A stretch of DNA of 64,000 bases, from positions 52,854 through 116,853 of the forward strand of contig JAFYMC010000019.1 of assembly GCA_017556805.1 (NCBI GenBank), in the 5' to 3' direction. This DNA is from Lachnospiraceae bacterium. Its GTDB lineage: Bacteria; Bacillota; Clostridia; Lachnospirales; Lachnospiraceae. This document shows positions 45,284-54,400 of this stretch, in pieces. The position numbers and the translations under genes are program-made. Below the pieces are notes generated by a model. The model was not told the DNA's origin and searched no databases. It was given only the letters and a program-made list of their open reading frames with translations. Each line of letters starts with the position of its first letter. Positions within the stretch are counted from its first letter, which is position 1.

Positions 45284-45868
45284 CTAATCCGCTTTCGACG
45301 TCTGTACCATCCGAGCCTCTGTAATCACGACATCTACCGGCTTATCATGTACCTCCCGCGGCACTTCCTCCACCAACTGCTCCTCGTAAGCAAGCGCCAC
45401 CCGTAACACATCCGGATACTGTTCCATAAACCGGTCGTAAAATCCGCCGCCATAGCCCATACGGCCACCCTTTTGGTCAAAGGCACAGCCCGGAACGAAA
45501 AGAATGGTACGCTGTGGGAAGGCACTTGTTACCGCCTCACAACGCGACCTGTCCGGCTCCAAAATCCCTTTATATCCTCCGCTAAGTTGCGAAAACTCGG
45601 TAATCCGGTAAAACACCATATCCGTTCCAACCACCTTCGGCACAGCAACATTGCGTCCCTCTGCAAGAACCTCCTCGATCAACTGCAAAGTGTCTGCCTC
45701 GCTGCGGTAACTCACATAAAAAAGCAGCAGCTCCGCCTCTCGATAAACTTCCCAGTTCCGGATGCGCTCATTCCGGGCCTCGTCTGCTTCTATTCTGTTT
45801 TCGTAAGGAATAGCGTCCCGCCTTAAAAGCATGGCTTTGCGGAAGGCCCTTTTGTCGTCTATGGTCAT
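45284..45868 (-). CDS. 5-formyltetrahydrofolate cyclo-ligase
   Basis: 194 residues with the ATP-binding and folate motifs RNVAVPKVVG, LVPGCAFDQKGGRMGYGGGFYDRFM and ALAYEEQLVEEVPREVHDKPVDVVITE. It converts 5-formyl-THF to 5,10-methenyl-THF. The start at 45868 has AGGAGACTTT upstream; the 19 extra codons of the longer frame do not. Also called YgfA/MTHFS. It follows the methyltransferase gene closely (14 bp). Confidence 0.94.
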   Translation of the reverse strand: MTIDDKRAFRKAMLLRRDAIPYENRIEADEARNERIRNWEVYREAELLLFYVSYRSEADTLQLIEEVLAEGRNVAVPKVVGTDMVFYRITEFSQLSGGYKGILEPDRSRCEAVTSAFPQRTILFVPGCAFDQKGGRMGYGGGFYDRFMEQYPDVLRVALAYEEQLVEEVPREVHDKPVDVVITEARMVQTSKAD

Positions 45869-45881
45869 AAAGTCTCCTGTT

Positions 45882-46748
45882 CTACAAATACATCTTCCCG
45901 CTCTGGTGACCTTCCCGTGCCACAATATACATCCGCTCGCACTCCGGTCCCGGCGCCTCGTGGGTCAGCACATCGTACGCCGCCACAAAAGTCATCCCAG
46001 CTTCCGTAAGCAGGCGTTTTACCTCCTCTAACGGATAGGCTCGTTGCAAATGCACCTCCTCGTACTTCTCATAAAGTGCCGGGCCATCCTCGTCCTCATC
46101 CTCCGACTCCGCCTTTGCAAACAACGTCAGACAATACTCATTCAGCCGTTTTTCTTCATCATACAGGTTCTCCCAGATAAAGCTGACATCCTCGCGGTTC
46201 TCTGCAATGGTGGTATCCCCCATCAGCTCCTTATACTTATACTCCGTATTCATATCAAAAATAAACACGCCATCCCTGTCCAGATAATTGTTTACCAGTC
46301 GAAACACCGAAAGCAAATCCTCGTCAGAAGTCATGTAATTCATGCTGTCACAAATGCTGACCACTGCAGATACGGTGCCGTACAACTCAAACTCCCGCAT
46401 ATCCTGCTGAAGGTAGAGGATAGAAGGCTCACAGGTGTCGTTCTCTTCCTTCGATACGCCTGTGCTTTCATCCTCAAAGTCGTCCTCCACCTCATAGGCT
46501 CCGTACTCCTGCTCTCGTGCCACATCAAGCATTTCTTCCGACAAATCGATTCCGATCATATCATAACCCGCTGCCGCCAGGCGTCTTGTCATCTGTCCGG
46601 TGCCACAGCCCAGTTCGCATACCAGTCCCTCCGGCACACCGTTTTCCTTTAATAGCCCGATTAAATACTCTGCCCATTCATCGTAAGGCACATTATCCAT
46701 CAGTTCATCGTATACATAGGCAAAAGCGGAATAACTGTATTTTTCCAT
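45882..46748 (-). CDS. class I SAM-dependent methyltransferase
   Basis: 288 residues. SAM motif I VCELGCGTGQMTRRLAAAGYDMIGIDLSEEML at residues 40-70, then VSAVVSICDSMNYM. A long acidic insert lies at about 80-105 (VEDDFEDESTG). No signature for a specific substrate. It reads into the cyclo-ligase gene. Confidence 0.88.
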   Translation of the reverse strand: MEKYSYSAFAYVYDELMDNVPYDEWAEYLIGLLKENGVPEGLVCELGCGTGQMTRRLAAAGYDMIGIDLSEEMLDVAREQEYGAYEVEDDFEDESTGVSKEENDTCEPSILYLQQDMREFELYGTVSAVVSICDSMNYMTSDEDLLSVFRLVNNYLDRDGVFIFDMNTEYKYKELMGDTTIAENREDVSFIWENLYDEEKRLNEYCLTLFAKAESEDEDEDGPALYEKYEEVHLQRAYPLEEVKRLLTEAGMTFVAAYDVLTHEAPGPECERMYIVAREGHQSGKMYL

Positions 46749-46900
46749 AAATAACCTCCCGCGTATCTCGTTTGTTTCCTACTTAGATTTAGCATACCAT
46801 AACATCCTCCAAGAGTCAATTTTGCAAATCTCATCTTTCTCATTCTTTTCTTAGCACCCTCTTAACACAAAAAGTACTAGCTTTTTTCCAATATTTACGC

Positions 46901-46906
46901 TATAAT
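46901..46906 (+). promoter_or_regulatory. -10 element of the Na+-pump leader promoter
   Basis: TATAAT at 46901-46906 is preceded at 17 bp by only a weak -35 (TAGCTT). Transcription would start near 46913, at the first base of the leader RNA. Confidence 0.5.
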
Positions 46907-46923
46907 ACACTTGTTAAGTTACT

Positions 46924-47049
46924 CAAAAGGGAGTAGCCGGCACTTTTGTGCATTCCGTAGCGTCAGAACGATTGGAAACAATCCGCTCGGAATTGAAATG
47001 GCAAGACTTTTGTTACAACATTCGATTCGTTGTAGCGAAGGTCTTTTTT
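46924..47049 (+). promoter_or_regulatory. yybP-ykoY-like leader with terminator, upstream of the Na+-pump genes
   Basis: GGGAGTAGCC follows CAAAAG (46924-46929), which can pair with CTTTTG (47007-47012) to close the aptamer. Inside are hairpins GCAC/GTGC, ATTCCG/CGGAAT and GATTG-GAAA-CAATC, plus GCGTCA and GGCAAGAC, motifs of the Mn2+-sensing yybP-ykoY class. The CTTTTG strand is also part of a terminator (47003-47049, AAGAC.../...GGTCTT plus T6). Closing the aptamer would prevent termination. The class call is probable, not certain. Confidence 0.65.
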
Positions 47050-47173
47050 CGTGCAGGCAAAGTGAGCATGCGAGTAAATCACGGGAACCTGTTCCCAGAC
47101 GATTACGCAGTCATGCGAACGCGCCCACGACGTAGTGACCGTAGGTCACGGAGTTGGGGATGCGCATAGCGCA
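47050..47173 (+). repeat. palindrome cluster with an 18-mer shared with the ABC-F leader
   Basis: CGTGCAGGCAAAGTGAGC (47050-47067), directly after the terminator T-run, is identical to the minus-strand 57981-57998 element. It is followed by GGGAAC-CT-GTTCCC, GTGACC-GTA-GGTCAC (47135-47149) and TGCGC-ATA-GCGCA (47161-47173). The stretch 47174-47226 carries AAGGAG before the ATG at 47227. Confidence 0.6.
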
Positions 47174-47226
47174 TTGCCGCACGAAAAACTCGACTACTCT
47201 ACAATTCTACTTAAAGGAGAGAAACT

Positions 47227-48360
47227 ATGGATTTCTTAATCGAAGGCATAATGTCTGTCACCTGGCAGCAGTGTGTCATGTACGTTATCGGTGCCCTGCT
47301 CATCTGGCTGGGTATCAAAAAGGAATACGAGCCGTCCCTCTTGGTTCCGATGGGCTTCGGTGCGATTCTTGTTAACTTCCCGTTCACGTCTGTGTTAGAC
47401 CAGACCATTGAGGGCGTAGAGGCGGCAGGTATTATCGAGTGGTTATTTGATGTCGGTATTCATGCTTCCGAAGCAATGCCGATTCTTCTGTTTATCGGTA
47501 TCGGAGCCATGATCGACTTCGGACCGCTTTTGTCCAACCCGTCCATGTTCTTATACGGCGGTGCGGCGCAGTTCGGTATTTTCATCGCAATTACTCTTGC
47601 GGCACTGTTCGGTTTCGACTTAAAGGACGCTGCATCCATCGGTATTATCGGTGCTGCGGACGGTCCGACCGCTATTTTGGTATCTCAGGTATTGGATTCC
47701 AAGTATGTAGGTGCAATCGCCGTTGCGGCTTACTCCTACATGGCACTTGTTCCGATTATCCAGCCGGCGGTTATCAAAGTTTCCACCACCAAGAAGGAAC
47801 GTCGCATCCATATGGAATACAATCCGAAGAATGTTTCCAAGGTAACTCGTATTTTATTCCCGATTATCGTTACCTTTGTCGTAGGCTTCATTTCTCCGCA
47901 GTCCGTTTCTCTGGTAGGCTTCCTTATGTTCGGTAACCTACTTCGTGAGTGTGGAGTGCTCGGCACCATGTCCGATACCGCACAGAACGGCCTTGCAAAC
48001 CTGATTACTTTGCTTCTCGGCATCACCATTTCCTTCAGTATGAAGGCTGCGGATTTTGTACAGGTAGATACCCTCATCATCATGGGTATCGGCTTACTTG
48101 CATTTATCTTCGATACCTTCGCAGGTGTTATGTTTGTTAAGTTCCTGAACCTGTTCCGCAAGAACAAAATCAATCCGATGGTTGGTGCGGCAGGTATTTC
48201 CGCATTCCCGATGGCTTCCCGTGTGGTGCAGAAGATGGCACAGAAGGAAGAACCGGGTAACATCATCCTGATGCATGCGGCAGGCGCAAACGTTGCCGGC
48301 CAGATTGCTTCCGCAGTTGCGGGCGGTCTGGTTATTAAGTTAGTTCTCGGTATGTTATAA
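47227..48360 (+). CDS. sodium-pumping decarboxylase beta subunit (OadB/GcdB/MmdB type)
   Basis: 377 residues, about 9-11 membrane segments. Family motifs are GIGAMIDFGPLLSNPSMFLYGGAAQFGIF and IGIIGAADGPTAILVSQVLDSKYVGAIAVAAYSYMALVPIIQPAVIK (the Na+-translocating D/DGP region). FPMASRVVQKMAQKEEPGNIILMHAAGANVAGQI completes the set. The beta subunit couples decarboxylation to Na+ export. The biotin/transferase alpha subunit is not in this window. It is the only large plus-strand gene here. Confidence 0.93.
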   Translation: MDFLIEGIMSVTWQQCVMYVIGALLIWLGIKKEYEPSLLVPMGFGAILVNFPFTSVLDQTIEGVEAAGIIEWLFDVGIHASEAMPILLFIGIGAMIDFGPLLSNPSMFLYGGAAQFGIFIAITLAALFGFDLKDAASIGIIGAADGPTAILVSQVLDSKYVGAIAVAAYSYMALVPIIQPAVIKVSTTKKERRIHMEYNPKNVSKVTRILFPIIVTFVVGFISPQSVSLVGFLMFGNLLRECGVLGTMSDTAQNGLANLITLLLGITISFSMKAADFVQVDTLIIMGIGLLAFIFDTFAGVMFVKFLNLFRKNKINPMVGAAGISAFPMASRVVQKMAQKEEPGNIILMHAAGANVAGQIASAVAGGLVIKLVLGML

Positions 48361-48372
48361 GGAGGTGCTGTG

Positions 48373-48516
48373 ATGAATATCAATTGGGATAATGTTATGG
48401 CTACCCTTGAAATCATGGGTAAAGGTATGCTCGGTATTTTTGCTACCATCATCATCGTTATGATTGTGGTATTCCTGCTTTCTAAGACAGGTACCAAGAA
48501 AAAGGATGCAGAATAA
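48373..48516 (+). CDS. OadG-like small membrane subunit
   Basis: 47 residues, not previously visible as a long frame: MNINWDNVMATLEIMGKGMLG, a membrane helix IFATIIIVMIVVFLLSK and a Lys-rich tail TGTKKKDAE. GGAGG is 8 bp before the ATG. It follows the beta subunit by 12 bp and has the gamma-subunit shape (one N-terminal membrane helix). The family name is inferred from context. Confidence 0.75.
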   Translation: MNINWDNVMATLEIMGKGMLGIFATIIIVMIVVFLLSKTGTKKKDAE

Positions 48517-48541
48517 AAGCACATTTCAACCATAACTATAA

Positions 48542-48576
48542 AAGCTCCGCAGAGTTGTTCTGCGGAGCTTTTGTTT
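48542..48576. terminator. bidirectional terminator between the Na+-pump genes and DUF368
   Basis: An 11-bp stem AAGCTCCGCAG/CTGCGGAGCTT with T-runs on both sides (TTGTTTTT on plus, TTTTAT on minus) ends both convergent units. Confidence 0.9.
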
Positions 48577-48588
48577 TTCAACCGATAT

Positions 48589-49524
48589 TCACTTCTCCCG
48601 CTCCTTCTTACCGATTACATACGCCAATAAAAATCCCACTGCCACACACACGCCGCACAACAGATAGTTTCCTGCCGCATTCCGTGGAAACAGTTCCGGC
48701 AGGGAGCCTAAAATAAATCCGAAGATAATCAGAAACGTTTGCCTCGGATACTTGCTCATCAGCATATCCAACGTCTTTGTAACCAATAAAATTCCCAACA
48801 CCGTACCGATTCCCAACGGAACCAGCGGAACTACCCGAAGGTCACCGATACAAGCAATGAGTTCCTCGTAAATGCCCAAGGTATACAGCATCTGGGAAGC
48901 ACTGACTCCCGGCAACACCAGCGCAACGGCAAGGAGGATTCCTCCTGCAAGCTTTAAAAGGAACGCACCTACACCGCCTGCCGTCTCCAGTGAAAACATC
49001 TCCTCCGGCAAAAAGGTCAGGCCGTACACCAATCCCGCCCCCACCACCGGAAGGAAAATCAGCCATGCCGTGAACTTCTTCACCTTAGCCGAGGCCAATA
49101 TCAGCGGAATACCTCCCGCCACCGCGCCAAGAAAGAAAAACCGTACATAACTGCCCGCTACAGACTGCTCCAAAAGTTTGGATATCAGTTTTGCAAACAG
49201 AAGCATTCCAAGCCCGGCCCCAAGAAGGAACACCGTCAGGAACAAAATGCTACGCAGAGCAGTTTTCCGATAGGTTGCCCAATCAAATCTCCCCCGGCCG
49301 CTTCCCGGTCCGGTTACGACCACATCATTGGCAAAACTTCCGGCCTTCTTCTCTACCTGCTCCGTTCCCTCTGTCCGTTTCCTCCCCGGTATCAGTCCGC
49401 TAACCGCCCCGATAAGCCGATCATAAATTCCCACCAAGATTGCCATGGTCCCTCCGGATACTCCCGGTACTGTCATGGTCCCTCCGATCCATAGCCCCTT
49501 AAAAAACACTTCCAACTGTCTCAT
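48589..49524 (-). CDS. DUF368 family membrane protein
   Basis: 311 residues, eight membrane segments. The family marker GLWIGGTMTVPGVSGGTMAILVGIYDRLI is at residues 10-40 and LVLPGVSASQMLYTLGIYEELI near 215. DUF368 proteins have been linked to polyprenyl phosphate (lipid carrier) export/recycling in some bacteria; that is known for certain members only. RBS AGGAG. It lies 10 bp after the PhoU-like gene. Confidence 0.88.
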   Translation of the reverse strand: MRQLEVFFKGLWIGGTMTVPGVSGGTMAILVGIYDRLIGAVSGLIPGRKRTEGTEQVEKKAGSFANDVVVTGPGSGRGRFDWATYRKTALRSILFLTVFLLGAGLGMLLFAKLISKLLEQSVAGSYVRFFFLGAVAGGIPLILASAKVKKFTAWLIFLPVVGAGLVYGLTFLPEEMFSLETAGGVGAFLLKLAGGILLAVALVLPGVSASQMLYTLGIYEELIACIGDLRVVPLVPLGIGTVLGILLVTKTLDMLMSKYPRQTFLIIFGFILGSLPELFPRNAAGNYLLCGVCVAVGFLLAYVIGKKEREK

Positions 49525-49534
49525 ACTATTACTC

Positions 49535-50158
49535 CTACGAATTCTTCATAATGACCGCTTCCATGATATCTGCCGCATGCTCACAGGCATCCATACAACG
49601 CTCCAAATAAGAATAAATGTCACGCCATGCGATCACAATTAACGCATCCTCCCCACCGGTATAAAGCCTCCTCATACCTTCAATATACAGATGATCACAC
49701 TTCTCTTCCAAATCATTAATACGAATCAAATGCTCCGCGAGCTTCGTAGACTTACGGAACTCCGGGAACTCCTCCATAGCATTCTTCAGAGCATCACAAG
49801 CCGTAATCACAAGATCTGTCATTTCTATCGCATTCTGCTTTACCGTATCCACATCACAGATATAAATCCGCAGAAGCACGTCTTCAATGGTATCCGTGAT
49901 ATCATCAAGATTTTGGGCCAGAGATACAATATCCTCCCGCTCAATCGGCGTAATAAATGCCTTATTTAACATATTCATCAGCTCGTGCTTTTTCCGGTCC
50001 GCCTCATGTTCAATCTCATGAATCTGCTCTCGCTTTTTACCTATCTCTGCTTTGGAATAGTTCTTTAACGTCTCACCTAACAGCATTGCCGCACGATGGG
50101 AGCACTCCACACATGCAATAAAATTATCAAAATAGTAACGATCACTTTTTTTTGCCAT
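49535..50158 (-). CDS. DUF47/PhoU-like phosphate transport regulator
   Basis: 207 residues, all helical: KSDRYYFDNFIACVECSHRAAML, then QIHEIEHEADRKKHELMNMLNKAFITPIEREDIVSLAQNLDDITDTIED. DUF47 proteins accompany PiT transporters and probably regulate them. The start at 50158 is seven bases after AAGGAG; an ATG two codons earlier is too close. It lies after the PiT gene. Confidence 0.9.
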   Translation of the reverse strand: MAKKSDRYYFDNFIACVECSHRAAMLLGETLKNYSKAEIGKKREQIHEIEHEADRKKHELMNMLNKAFITPIEREDIVSLAQNLDDITDTIEDVLLRIYICDVDTVKQNAIEMTDLVITACDALKNAMEEFPEFRKSTKLAEHLIRINDLEEKCDHLYIEGMRRLYTGGEDALIVIAWRDIYSYLERCMDACEHAADIMEAVIMKNS

Positions 50159-50211
50159 ACGCATTCTCCTTTTTAACTATGTATTCTTCCGACGTTCGAT
50201 TCACAAAAGCC

Positions 50212-51264
50212 TTACGCCAGTAGCATAAACAACTTCGCCATCAAAAAACCGATGAATCCGCACCCCGGGAAGGTCAATATCCAGGTCAGTACCATTTCCT
50301 TCACCACTCCGAAATTAATGGCCGAAAAACGTTTTACCGCACCAACGCCCATAATCGCGGTCGTCTTTGTGTGTGTCGTACTTACCGGAATACCGAAGGC
50401 GGAAGATAAAAACAAACAAAAGCTCGCCGCAATATCTGCGGAAAATCCTTGGAATTTCTCCAAACGAACCATATCCATCCCCACAGACTTAATAATCTTT
50501 TTACCACCGATCGATGTTCCCACCCCCATTACCACAGAACAAAGAAGCATCATCCAAAACGGTGGTTGCACCGCTGTTGTCGTATCGGACCCGTTGACTA
50601 AAAACAGCGCCAGAAGTAGCACACCCATAAACTTCTGTCCGTCCTGAGCTCCGTGCATAAAGGAAGTTGCCGCACTGCCTGCAATCTGCGCTCCCGTGAA
50701 AAACTTATTGGTCTTTTTGCGCTCCATGCCCTTACAAAGGAAAATCGTCATCTTTGATGCACCGAATCCCGATGCAAAGCCCAGAATACTGGAAAGTCCC
50801 AAACCGTAAATCACCTTCATCCATTCTGCGGGATTGATACCGGAAAGCCCCCCCTGCAAGGAAATCGCCGCTCCGGACAAACCTGCGATTAATGCATGAC
50901 TTTCACTGGTGGGAATCCCGAAGTACCAGGCAGCCACCGCCCACACCACAATGGCAAACATGGCAGCACACAAGGCAATCAACGCCTTATTGTTGTCTCC
51001 GTTAAAATTCACCATATTCTTGATGGTCATTGCCACCGTGGTGTTTACGAGAGACATTACCAGCACCCCTAAAAAGTTACAAACCGCCGACATCAAAATC
51101 GCTGCTCCGGCCGGCATACTTCTGGTTGCCACACAGGTAGCAATGGCATTGGGGGCATCGGTCCAACCGTTTACAAAAATAACTCCCAGCGTCAACAGTA
51201 CCGCGATGAATAACACCGGATTTGCCAACATCTGCTCCCAGAAGTAGGAAAACGAAATATTCAT
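50212..51264 (-). CDS. pit: PiT-family inorganic phosphate transporter
   Basis: 350 residues with the duplicated PiT signature: GWTDAPNAIATCVATRSM near residue 30 and FGIPVSTTHTKTTAIMGVGAVKR near the C-terminus. FGIPTSESHALIAGLSGAAI and FMHGAQDGQKFMGV are also present. It is a cation-phosphate symporter. The start at 51264 follows AGGAGGATTGTAC. A small hairpin CCGGTC-AAA-GACCGG precedes the RBS. It forms a pair with the DUF47 gene. Confidence 0.93.
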   Translation of the reverse strand: MNISFSYFWEQMLANPVLFIAVLLTLGVIFVNGWTDAPNAIATCVATRSMPAGAAILMSAVCNFLGVLVMSLVNTTVAMTIKNMVNFNGDNNKALIALCAAMFAIVVWAVAAWYFGIPTSESHALIAGLSGAAISLQGGLSGINPAEWMKVIYGLGLSSILGFASGFGASKMTIFLCKGMERKKTNKFFTGAQIAGSAATSFMHGAQDGQKFMGVLLLALFLVNGSDTTTAVQPPFWMMLLCSVVMGVGTSIGGKKIIKSVGMDMVRLEKFQGFSADIAASFCLFLSSAFGIPVSTTHTKTTAIMGVGAVKRFSAINFGVVKEMVLTWILTFPGCGFIGFLMAKLFMLLA

Positions 51265-51421
51265 GTACAATCCTCCTAAAGCCGGTCTTTGACCGGTTTT
51301 TCTGTAAGACCACGCTTTCGTCATACGTGGATAAGTTTAGTATACAAGAAAAACCTGTTAAATCTCTGTAAAACCGGAGTAGGTTTCCGTTAAAAGTGCA
51401 TAAACTACATTTCTGTTCACA

Positions 51422-51466
51422 CAAAAAAAGAATGTTTGAACACCCCATCAGGTTGTTCAAACATTC
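51422..51466 (-). terminator. terminator after the GH2 glycosidase
   Basis: On the minus strand a 13-bp stem GAATGTTTGAACA/TGTTCAAACATTC is followed by TTTTTTTG, 33 bp after the GH2 stop. Confidence 0.9.
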
Positions 51467-51498
51467 TCTCATCTTCCCCTCTATTTTCCTACGCCGCG

Positions 51499-54400
51499 CT
51501 ATTCAAAGCGGAACCACTTAAAGTCAAAGTTACATCCAGGCAGGAACACAAAATTTACCGTAGCTCTTCCTCTCACCTTATCAAAAGTAAAGGTTCGCTC
51601 CGTATATTCCCCGGCTCCGGCAAACTCCGCCACCTCATTGATATCACCGTCTTCTGTTTGAAAACGCACATGGATGGTATTTACCGGCAACTCGCTTTTT
51701 CCGCAAATCGTCAGTTTTGTCGTACCTTCCGATCCGAAATCCATGTCTTCGAAAACAACCGTTACATTGTTTCCGATCCCGGTAATCGCATCTTCTTCCA
51801 CGGTAAAAGTATCTCCGTAAACGGATGTATTTTCCTTTGCAGAAAGTGCTTCAAAGGCCTTTTCTTTCTTTGCAAACACAAAGCCCTTCAAGTGAATCTT
51901 ATTTTCCGTCACAAAGCTGATGCTCGTGACGCCCCGAAACTTTCTCGGAAGTTTATAAGTACGCTCTTGATAAGTATTCCATATCGACGGCACATGGTAA
52001 GTGATTACATCCACAAGTTCGCTTCCCTCATCCCGAGGTGCCCCTTCCCATATCTCTATTTTGACCGCCACGCTACCCAGTTCGAAAATCGGAAGCGTTA
52101 TCTCATCCGCCCCATAAACTCCAAAAACTAAGTTATCGTAAGTTACGGTAGTCCTTCCGTCTCTGGCAGTCGCCACACCACGCTCGTTTCCGTTGGTTAC
52201 CACACCGTCATATCGGGTAAACAAACTGCCGGATATCAGCTCATACGGATTCAAAAAGGCAGTGCCGATGCCATCAATGGTAATGTCCGTATCCGAAATC
52301 AACCGAATCTTTTCTCCGCCGTTTTTCGTGTTGCAACGCACCCTGACTTCTCCGTCTCCCAGCGCCGTCAACCTCACGTTCTTCCCGAATGCCAACCCTT
52401 GTTCTTTACTGAACGAGGACTCCCCTGTCTCTGCATCCGTCAATTTCGCAATATTGGAATCCACACCGCCGTTGTTAGTTACCCTCCACAAGATATCCCG
52501 GTAGGTTGCATTTTCAGGATATATCTTTGCCGTAAGCGCCATCTCCCGGCATTCCGCATTCAAGCGATGTGCTCCCTCCGTCACAATATCGATACGACGT
52601 ACCGGCACTTCCTCTGTCATACGTTTCTTCCATTCTTCCACAAAAGAAGCATCCTTCTTAGCAAGCCATCTTTCTTCCGCCGCCACAGTATCCTCCGTCG
52701 CGGACACCCCTTGCGGAATCTCACATGCCTCTGCCCACAACGTAACCTTCTCCTCCGGCAGTCCCACGGAAGTTGCTTTTACCGTAATTTCTCCCGGTTC
52801 CTTTTTCGCGGCAATCACCGCCAGAAGCTTCCCGGAGAATAATCGTCTGCTTGTCGCTTTGTAATTATCAAAATCCGTACTGTCACCGTTATCAAGACCT
52901 ACCAAACGTCCCGCACCTTCCACCGACACGTGGACACGGTTGGTGGCATTCTTTACCGGAAATCCGTCCTCATCCTCCGTACTGATTTCCACAAAAATCA
53001 AATCTCTGCCGTCCGCCTTCATCACCATGCTTTCCGGCTTTAATACAAGCCTTGCCGGATCTCCGAAGGAATGCTCGGTATCTCTCGCAATCTCTGCTCC
53101 GTTCTCATCATAGGCCACTGCCGTAATTTCACCCGGTACATACGGTACCTGCCAGTGTCCCAGAAGCCGCTTCCCATTCTCATGGTCAATGTCGCAGGTC
53201 CCCTTCGAAACACCGTTTACAAACAGCTCTACCCGCGGGGCATTGGAACAAATCCGTACATCTACCGTCTGTTCCAAAGAGAAGTCCCAATACGGGAAAA
53301 TATGCACCATCGGTGCCTTCTTATAGTCCGTCCACTCTGCCTGATACATATAGGCCTGGTCCTTAAAAAATCCCGCCGTGTCTATCTGCCCGAAATAAGA
53401 ATTCTTCGTATGATACGGGGTAGGCTCCCCGATGTAGTCAAAACCGGTCCAAATAAACTGCCCCAAACTAAACTTCGCATCCCGGTCCGAGGCAATACAC
53501 TGCTCCGTGGACTTCGCCCCCCAACTGGTAGTCGCATTTCCCAGGGAGGAACACTGCTCATCATCATCACATAACACCGACTGTGCAAACGGGAACCGAT
53601 AAATACCGCGACTCTGCACCGTAGAGCAAGTTTCACTCCCATAAATATACCAGTCCGGATGTTCTTCATGATGTTTCCCATAACACATTTCACCGTAGTT
53701 ATAGCCTGCATACTTTACATAATCCGCACACTTTTGTGCGTTCTCCCACGGCATATAGTTGGAACCGATGGTTACCGGAGCATTTCCTAACGGGTCATGG
53801 ATGCGCACCTCTTCCGTCAGATACTTCGCGATTTCCAATCCGTGTTCATCCGCATGGGTATCATAGATTTCATTCCCGATGCTCCACATAAGCAAAGACG
53901 AATGATTCCTGTCCCTACGAATCCAACTTGCCACATCCCTCCGGTACCACTCCTTAAAGAATCGTGCATAGTCATAAGGCGTCTTCGACCGTTCCCACAT
54001 ATCAAATGCTTCCGCAACTACCAAAAAGCCCATCTCATCCGCCAGTTCCATAAATTCCTTCGCCGGCATATTGTGCGAGGTACGCAACGCATTCACTCCC
54101 ATTGTTCTCAGCTTTTTTAATTTTCTGCGTAGCGCCGCTTTATTAAACGCTGCACCGAGACAGCCCAAATCATGATGTTCGCAGACACCGTTTAATTTTA
54201 TATGTCTACCGTTTAAGAAAAGCCCCCTCTCCGTAGTAAACAAAAGGTTACGGAATCCGATGGATTGTCTCAGCTCATCCACCACAGTCTCATCCTTTAC
54301 CAGTTCCGTTACAATGGTATATAATACCGGAGTCTCAATATCCCAACACTCCGGCTGCTTCACAAAAAACTCCTGGGCATCCGTCGCAAAGGCACCTGTA

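Noticed and set aside
46044-46652. 202-codon plus-strand frame
   Set aside because: Antisense to the methyltransferase gene, whose motifs are clear.
47736-48581. 281-codon minus-strand frame
   Set aside because: Entirely antisense to the well-supported Na+-pump beta subunit; composition is that of a shadow frame.
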